From contig CACYDY010000107.1 of NCBI GenBank assembly GCA_902773245.1, positions 1-10,963 on the forward strand: a stretch of DNA of 10,963 bases, written 5' to 3'. Shown here one piece after another: positions 6,306-10,963 of the stretch. Under the pieces are notes generated by a model. It ran no database searches. It worked only from the letters and a program-made list of their open reading frames with translations, and was not told the origin of the DNA. Made by a program: the position numbers and the translations under genes. The number at the start of each line of letters is the position of its first letter. Position 1 is the stretch's first letter. Source of the DNA: an uncultured Ruminococcus sp. (GTDB lineage Bacteria > Bacillota > Clostridia > Oscillospirales > Acutalibacteraceae).

Positions 6306-7218
6306 TTTTTTCAACCTCAAAAAGAGCCTTTGCAAAATCCTTCGGATCAAAAGGCTGCAAATCGTCGATCTGCTCACCTACACCGATATATTTCACAGGC
6401 ACGTCAAGCTCCTCCTTTATAGCAAGGACAACTCCGCCCTTTGCCGTTCCGTCAAGCTTCGTCAGAACTATGCCGGTGATGCCCGCAGCATTTTTGAATT
6501 CTCTCGCCTGGTTTACCGCATTCTGACCTGTGGTCGCATCAAGAACAAGAAGAACCTCTTTGTCGCAGTCGTGCATTTCTCTGTCAATAATTCTGCTGAT
6601 CTTTGCAAGCTCGTCCATCAAATGCTTTTTGTTATGGAGTCTGCCCGCCGTATCGGCTATTATCACATCGGCTTTTCGTGCCTTTGCAGCCCTGATGGAG
6701 TCGAAAACAACAGCGGCAGGATCGGATCCTTCGTTCTGTTTTATAATATCGCAGCGGCTTCTGTCAGCCCACACCTGAAGCTGGTCGATAGCGGCAGCGC
6801 GGAAAGTGTCGGCAGCCGACAAAAGCACCTTTTTTCCGTCTTGTCTAAGGTTATTTGCAAGCTTTCCGATCGTTGTAGTCTTTCCGACACCGTTAACTCC
6901 GATCACAAGAATTATTGACGGCTTTGTATTAATATTAAGCTCCTGACCGCCCTCGAGCATTTCGGCTACGATCTCCTGCAAAAGGCGGTGAACCTCGTTC
7001 GGGTTTGTAACGCCCTCTTTTTTGACTTTTTTTCTGAGTTCCTCACAAATTTTCTGTGATGTTCCGATACCGACATCGCCCATCACCAAAAGCTCTTCAA
7101 GCTCCTCAAAGAGTTCTTCGTCTATTTTCGTGAAAGATTTAAGCATAGAGTCGATCTGTCCGACTACATTATCTCTTGTCTTTTTAAGACCCTCTTTAAT
7201 TTTTGCAAACAATCCCAC
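6298..7218 (-). CDS. ftsY: Signal recognition particle receptor FtsY
   Basis: 306-aa SRP GTPase that docks SRP-ribosome complexes at the membrane for co-translational insertion. The short N domain (about 1-95) lacks the long acidic A domain seen in Escherichia coli, as is usual in Firmicutes. The GTPase domain shows GVNGVGKT (107-114), AADTFRAAAIDQL, DTAGR (189-193), the TKLD specificity motif (253-256) followed by GTAKGG, and GVGEQIDDLQPFD near the end. The start is GTG 7218 with GAGGTGAT close upstream, 18 nt after the smc stop. The conserved smc-ftsY order supports co-transcription. The end overlaps rdgB. Confidence 0.97.
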   Translation of the reverse strand: MGLFAKIKEGLKKTRDNVVGQIDSMLKSFTKIDEELFEELEELLVMGDVGIGTSQKICEELRKKVKKEGVTNPNEVHRLLQEIVAEMLEGGQELNINTKPSIILVIGVNGVGKTTTIGKLANNLRQDGKKVLLSAADTFRAAAIDQLQVWADRSRCDIIKQNEGSDPAAVVFDSIRAAKARKADVIIADTAGRLHNKKHLMDELAKISRIIDREMHDCDKEVLLVLDATTGQNAVNQAREFKNAAGITGIVLTKLDGTAKGGVVLAIKEELDVPVKYIGVGEQIDDLQPFDPKDFAKALFEVEKND

Positions 7219-7236
7219 ACTATCACCTCATACTTT

Positions 7237-10200
7237 TTATCTTAAATTTGTAAATCCTGCCGCAACCTCGCTTGAATGAAGCTCCAGCAGCTTTGATATT
7301 CCCTCGTCCTGCATTGTAACACCGTAAAGCACGTCTGCTTCTTCCATAGTACCTCGGCGGTGGGTTATCAAAATAAATTGTGTATTATCGTTCATTTTTC
7401 TCAGATACTGGGCGAACCTGTCAACGTTTACCTCGTCAAGCGCAGCCTCGATCTCGTCCATGACGCAAAACGGCGCAGGGCTTACTTTCATGATCGCAAA
7501 ATACAACGCAATTGCAACGAGCGCCCGTTCTCCTCCCGAAAGCAGCTCCAGATGTGAAACAAGCTTACCGGGCGGGTGACATTTTATGTCAATACCGCTG
7601 TTGAGTATATCATCTTCATTTGTCAGCGACAATGAAGCATTTCCCCCTCCGAAAAGCTCCTTGAAGGTTTCTGAGAAATTCTTGTTTATCATAGAAAAAC
7701 GCTCGATAAATATTTCCTTCATCTGCTTTGTGAGGTCGCCGATGAGCGATATTATTTCTTTTTTAGACTTTTCAACATCGCCGACCTGAGCTTTCATAAA
7801 CTCATATCTTTCCGATACCTCTTTGTATTCGTCAATAGCTGCCACGTTAACGCTTCCGAGAGCCTTGATCTTTGCTTTAAGATCACCGAGCCGTTTTTGA
7901 GCCGCAGAAATATTCTCGACTGCAACCGCAGTTTCTTTCGCTTGGCGGGGTGTCAGTTCGTATTCGTCCCAAAGCTTTCTGATAATATCGTCATACTGCT
8001 TGTTCAGATTATTCTTTCTCTCCTCGAGCCTTGCCAGCTCCTGTCCTACATTTTCCCTTTCGGCGGACTTGTCACGCTCAAGCTGTCTGAGCTGTGAGCT
8101 TCTTTTTTCAAGCTTTGCACGTTTTGCGCTGAGATCGGTTATTCTCTCGTTGTTTGACGCAACGTTTCTTCTGAGCTTCATCTCTTCGTCACGAAGCTCA
8201 AATATTCTTTTTTCGGTCTGAGAATTAAGCTTTTTTACATTGTCTATTTCGTCAATAATCTCACGCCGCTTTATCGAATGATCCGATCCCATGATCTCTG
8301 CCTGCTCAATATCTGCTTTGAGAGATTCGATGTCCTTTTGAAGAGATAACATTTCAAGCTTGATATCCTGCAATTCGCTTGTGAGTGTTTCTCTCTTTTC
8401 GTTTTGCTGAGCCATTTCACCCGAAAGCTCGTCAATTTTTTTCTGAACGCCGTCAATATCACTTTCTATTTTTGAAAGATAGGCTTCCGCTTTCTTTTGC
8501 GATTCCTCCAGAAATTCAAGCTTATCCTGAAGCTCTTCTTTTTCAAGCTCCAGATCCATAACCGCTTTTTCAAGAGTTTTTATCTGTTCCTGTGACGATT
8601 TGCATTCGGCTTCGACTCTGAATTTGTCCTCCTGAACTCTGACAAGACTTGTACGGCTTTCAACAAGCTTTGCTTCAACGCTTCCGCATTCCGCATTGAC
8701 CTGAGCGTAGAGCTTTCTTTCCTCGGTAATTTTTTTGTTTAGTTCTTCAAGCTTCTTCTTATCTTTTTCGATCTCGCTGACACGGCTGAGAAGTCCGGTC
8801 TTTTTGTTAAGCGAACCACCCGTCAGCGAACCTCCCGAGTTAACGACCTGACCGTCAAGCGTTACGACTCTGAAACGGTAGCCATACCGTTTTGCGATCT
8901 CAACGGCACGATCGAGATTTTCAGCAATACAAATCCTGCCCAAAAGAGAACGCAGTATACCGCCATACTTCTCATCACAGCTGCAAAGCGTGCTTGCTAT
9001 TCCTACAAAGCCCCTGCAGCTTTCGATACCTGCCTCACGAAGCTCGCTGCCTTTGATGGTAGACATCGGAAGGAACGTAGCGCGTCCTGCGTCACGTTTT
9101 TTCAAAAACGCAATAGCTTTTTTAGCATCTTCCTCGGTGGCGGTAACAATATTCTGCATAGCTGCGCCGAGGGCTGTTTCGATGGCAACGGCATATTCCG
9201 TGGGCACCTTGATAACTCTCGACACAGGACCGTGAATACCGCTCAGAAGTCCGTTTCTCGACTCCTTCACCACAACCTTGACGCTTTGATTGAAGCCTTC
9301 AAGATTACGCTCCATATTCTCCAAAAACGAAATATGCCGCTTGACCTCGCTGATATCAAGATTCAGCTTGTCGCCCGCAGACTTGATCTCATCACGCTTT
9401 TTTCTCTTTTGTTCAAGCATGATCTCATAGCCTTTGACAGAATTTGTAAGATTTTCAAAACCGTCAAACGCTTCGTCACGCATTGCCTGATAGTCGGAGA
9501 ACGCCTCTCTGCTATCTTCAAGCTCTTCATTTTTAGTATACAATGAATGATCAATATTTTCAAGTCTTGATTTAATATCGGAAATAGAGGTTGAACCCGT
9601 CATTTTAGCAACACGAGCATTGGCAAGCTCAATATTAAGCTTGGTAATTTTACTGTTGTAATCATTGAGCAGCGACGAGCTTTTGCCGTCGTCACGAGCA
9701 ATATTGGACAACAGCAAGGTTGTTTTGTTAAACTCTTCCTGTTTTTCTTCAAGAGTTTTTTCATAATCGGCAGCAAGAAGCCTTTTCTCATCCGCCTCTT
9801 TTTGGATATTTTCGCAAACCTCGTCAATTCTGTCCAGGTCGTTTCCGAGTCTTTCTATGTTTGAAAGATTATGCTTGATATTATTTTCCTCAACCGAAAC
9901 CTTTGCGCGAATTTCGCCCACCTGTTTTTCAAGTTCGGCGTTTATGCGTCTTATCTCGTCCATTTTGACGGAAAACTCTCCGGTTGAGTTATAAATATCC
10001 TCCGTTTCTTTTTCGATTCCCTCAAGAGCTTTGACTGCATTTTCATGCTGAGCCTTTGCAACGGTAATTTTGTCCTCCTGTTCACGCAGGATCTTGCTTG
10101 ACTTTTCAAGAGTATCAAGCCAAAGAGCAATTTCCAGCCCTTCCTTTTCTTTTGCGTATTCAAGATAGAGCTTTGCTTTTTTAGCCTGCTTCTCCAAAGG

Positions 10201-10809
10201 TCCCACTCTGTCCTCAAGCTCCGTGAGGATATCACGCAGACGCAGAAGATTTTCTTCGGTCTGGTTGAGCTTTCTTTCGGCTTCGGTTTTTCTGTAGCGA
10301 TATCGAGAGATACCCGATGCTTCCTCGAAGATCTCACGTCTGTCCTCGCTTTTTGACGCAACGATCGAGTCGATCTTGCCTTGGCTTATCATCGAATATC
10401 CGTCACGTCCGAGTCCCGTGTCCATAAAAAGCTCATGAATATCCTTTAGTCTTACAGACGCTTTGTTGATAAGATACTCGCTGTCGCCCGAACGGTAATA
10501 CCGCCTGGTGACAGCAACGCTGTCGCCGTCGAAAGCAAGCGTTCTGTCTTTGTTTTCAATTGTCAAAGTAACCTCGGCATAACCGACTTTTTTTCTGTTG
10601 TCGGTGCCGTTGAAAACAACATCTTCCATTTTTGAACATCTAAGAGCTTTGGGCGACTGCTCACCGAGTACCCAGCGTATGGCGTCGCTGATATTGCTTT
10701 TTCCCGAGCCGTTCGGCCCTACGACAGAGGTAATTCCTTTGTCAAACGAAAGCTTTGTCTTATCGGGAAAAGTTTTAAATCCTTGGATCTCCAATGATTT
10801 TAATAACAC
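7237..10809 (-). CDS. smc: Chromosome partition protein SMC
   Basis: 1190-aa SMC ATPase, the core of the bacterial condensin that organises and segregates the chromosome with ScpA and ScpB (not in this window). Walker A is GPNGSGKSN (31-39). Long heptad-rich coiled coils flank a hinge near residues 510-660, whose end carries GGSLTGGS. The C-terminal head has the LSGGE signature (1090-1094) and Walker B FCVMDE (1114-1119), followed by the ITHRRGTMEEADVLYGVTMQ tail motif. The start is GTG 10809, giving (M)LLKSLEIQGFK, the usual SMC N-terminus, with AAGAGGTGA 4 nt upstream. The frame stays open for 48 more codons into repeat copy 3, but those codons are element sequence. It heads the smc-ftsY-rdgB-yhbY cluster. 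Confidence 0.97.
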   Translation of the reverse strand: MLLKSLEIQGFKTFPDKTKLSFDKGITSVVGPNGSGKSNISDAIRWVLGEQSPKALRCSKMEDVVFNGTDNRKKVGYAEVTLTIENKDRTLAFDGDSVAVTRRYYRSGDSEYLINKASVRLKDIHELFMDTGLGRDGYSMISQGKIDSIVASKSEDRREIFEEASGISRYRYRKTEAERKLNQTEENLLRLRDILTELEDRVGPLEKQAKKAKLYLEYAKEKEGLEIALWLDTLEKSSKILREQEDKITVAKAQHENAVKALEGIEKETEDIYNSTGEFSVKMDEIRRINAELEKQVGEIRAKVSVEENNIKHNLSNIERLGNDLDRIDEVCENIQKEADEKRLLAADYEKTLEEKQEEFNKTTLLLSNIARDDGKSSSLLNDYNSKITKLNIELANARVAKMTGSTSISDIKSRLENIDHSLYTKNEELEDSREAFSDYQAMRDEAFDGFENLTNSVKGYEIMLEQKRKKRDEIKSAGDKLNLDISEVKRHISFLENMERNLEGFNQSVKVVVKESRNGLLSGIHGPVSRVIKVPTEYAVAIETALGAAMQNIVTATEEDAKKAIAFLKKRDAGRATFLPMSTIKGSELREAGIESCRGFVGIASTLCSCDEKYGGILRSLLGRICIAENLDRAVEIAKRYGYRFRVVTLDGQVVNSGGSLTGGSLNKKTGLLSRVSEIEKDKKKLEELNKKITEERKLYAQVNAECGSVEAKLVESRTSLVRVQEDKFRVEAECKSSQEQIKTLEKAVMDLELEKEELQDKLEFLEESQKKAEAYLSKIESDIDGVQKKIDELSGEMAQQNEKRETLTSELQDIKLEMLSLQKDIESLKADIEQAEIMGSDHSIKRREIIDEIDNVKKLNSQTEKRIFELRDEEMKLRRNVASNNERITDLSAKRAKLEKRSSQLRQLERDKSAERENVGQELARLEERKNNLNKQYDDIIRKLWDEYELTPRQAKETAVAVENISAAQKRLGDLKAKIKALGSVNVAAIDEYKEVSERYEFMKAQVGDVEKSKKEIISLIGDLTKQMKEIFIERFSMINKNFSETFKELFGGGNASLSLTNEDDILNSGIDIKCHPPGKLVSHLELLSGGERALVAIALYFAIMKVSPAPFCVMDEIEAALDEVNVDRFAQYLRKMNDNTQFILITHRRGTMEEADVLYGVTMQDEGISKLLELHSSEVAAGFTNLR

Positions 10810-10813
10810 TGTA

Positions 10814-10822
10814 TCACCTCTT
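10814..10822 (-). promoter_or_regulatory. Ribosome binding site deciding the GTG start of smc
   Basis: AAGAGGTGA lies 4 nt before GTG 10809 on the minus strand. It outweighs an in-frame ATG 48 codons farther upstream (10953), whose codons would all come from the palindromic repeat and have no counterpart in the SMC family. Confidence 0.8.
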
Positions 10823-10834
10823 TGGGCAATTTCA

Positions 10835-10963
10835 TTAGGAACTGTGAAGAAATAAATTTTCAATTTATGCTTAGAGTAATTTGTTCTGAACAAGGCAAAT
10901 TTTCGCAGGAATACTGACGTACCCCAAGGGCACTTCCTTCGGGCGTATTTCAAGAAAATTTAA
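10835..10963 (+). repeat. Palindromic repeat element, copy 3 (right arm cut by window edge)
   Basis: It starts TTAGGAACTGT like copy 2 and shares the block TAATTTGTTCTG (10877-10888) and AGGCA. The 49-nt apex at 10905-10953 differs from copy 2 at one base (TGACG versus TGCCG). The apex is enclosed by AAATTTTC (10897-10904) pairing perfectly with GAAAATTT (10954-10961), where copy 2 has ACAATGCC with GGCATTGT. Only the start of the right arm is in the window. It begins 26 nt upstream of the smc start, so any smc promoter must lie inside or beyond it. Confidence 0.8.

Noticed and set aside
6306..6377. 24-codon N-terminal extension of RdgB
   Set aside because: It is ftsY coding sequence read in another frame; ATG 6305 gives the canonical start and has an upstream GAGGT site.
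10810..10953. N-terminal extension of SMC by 48 codons
   Set aside because: The extension is translated repeat sequence; the GTG at 10809 has an excellent ribosome binding site and gives the family-standard N-terminus.
1..10963. CRISPR array, tRNA, rRNA or a defence cluster
   Set aside because: No regularly spaced direct repeats, cloverleaf, rRNA sequence or accessory protein genes were seen; the three apex copies are kilobases apart.

Overview
The window is a block of core chromosomal genes from a low-to-mid GC Firmicute. All protein genes that can be identified with confidence lie on the minus strand. Gene order (smc, ftsY, rdgB, yhbY, nadD-yqeK, rsfS, leuS), AGAGGTG-type ribosome binding sites, GTG/TTG starts and abundant palindromic intergenic repeats suggest a Ruminococcaceae/Oscillospirales gut anaerobe such as Ruminococcus. 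That assignment is inference; no taxonomic marker gene is present.

Read in the direction of transcription (from high to low coordinates), the layout is as follows. A repeat element (copy 3) lies just upstream of smc and runs off the right edge. Next come smc (chromosome condensation), ftsY (SRP receptor), rdgB (non-canonical NTP pyrophosphatase) and yhbY (ribosome-associated RNA-binding protein), packed with 14-18 nt gaps or an 8-nt overlap. A 189-nt palindromic element (copy 2) follows, ending exactly on the yhbY stop codon. Then comes a fused nadD-yqeK gene (NAD biosynthesis plus a predicted HD-type Ap4A hydrolase). A 647-nt non-coding spacer full of perfect GC-rich hairpins separates it from rsfS (ribosomal silencing factor) and leuS (leucyl-tRNA synthetase), which are 48 nt apart. 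Downstream of leuS there is a third, differently armed copy of the palindromic element (copy 1), a further copy of its terminal repeat, and a small open frame of unknown meaning.

The genes themselves are conventional housekeeping genes: chromosome segregation, membrane targeting, nucleotide-pool cleaning, ribosome assembly and silencing, NAD synthesis and tRNA charging. The unusual content is between them. Three elements share a 49-nt apex that is identical except at one position. In each copy the apex is flanked by a different but perfectly complementary stem, and two complete copies extend into long imperfect palindromes with unrelated arm sequences. This looks like a structured repeat family (MITE-like or RNA-like) that has moved into the gaps of the operon. 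I cannot match it to a named family from sequence alone.
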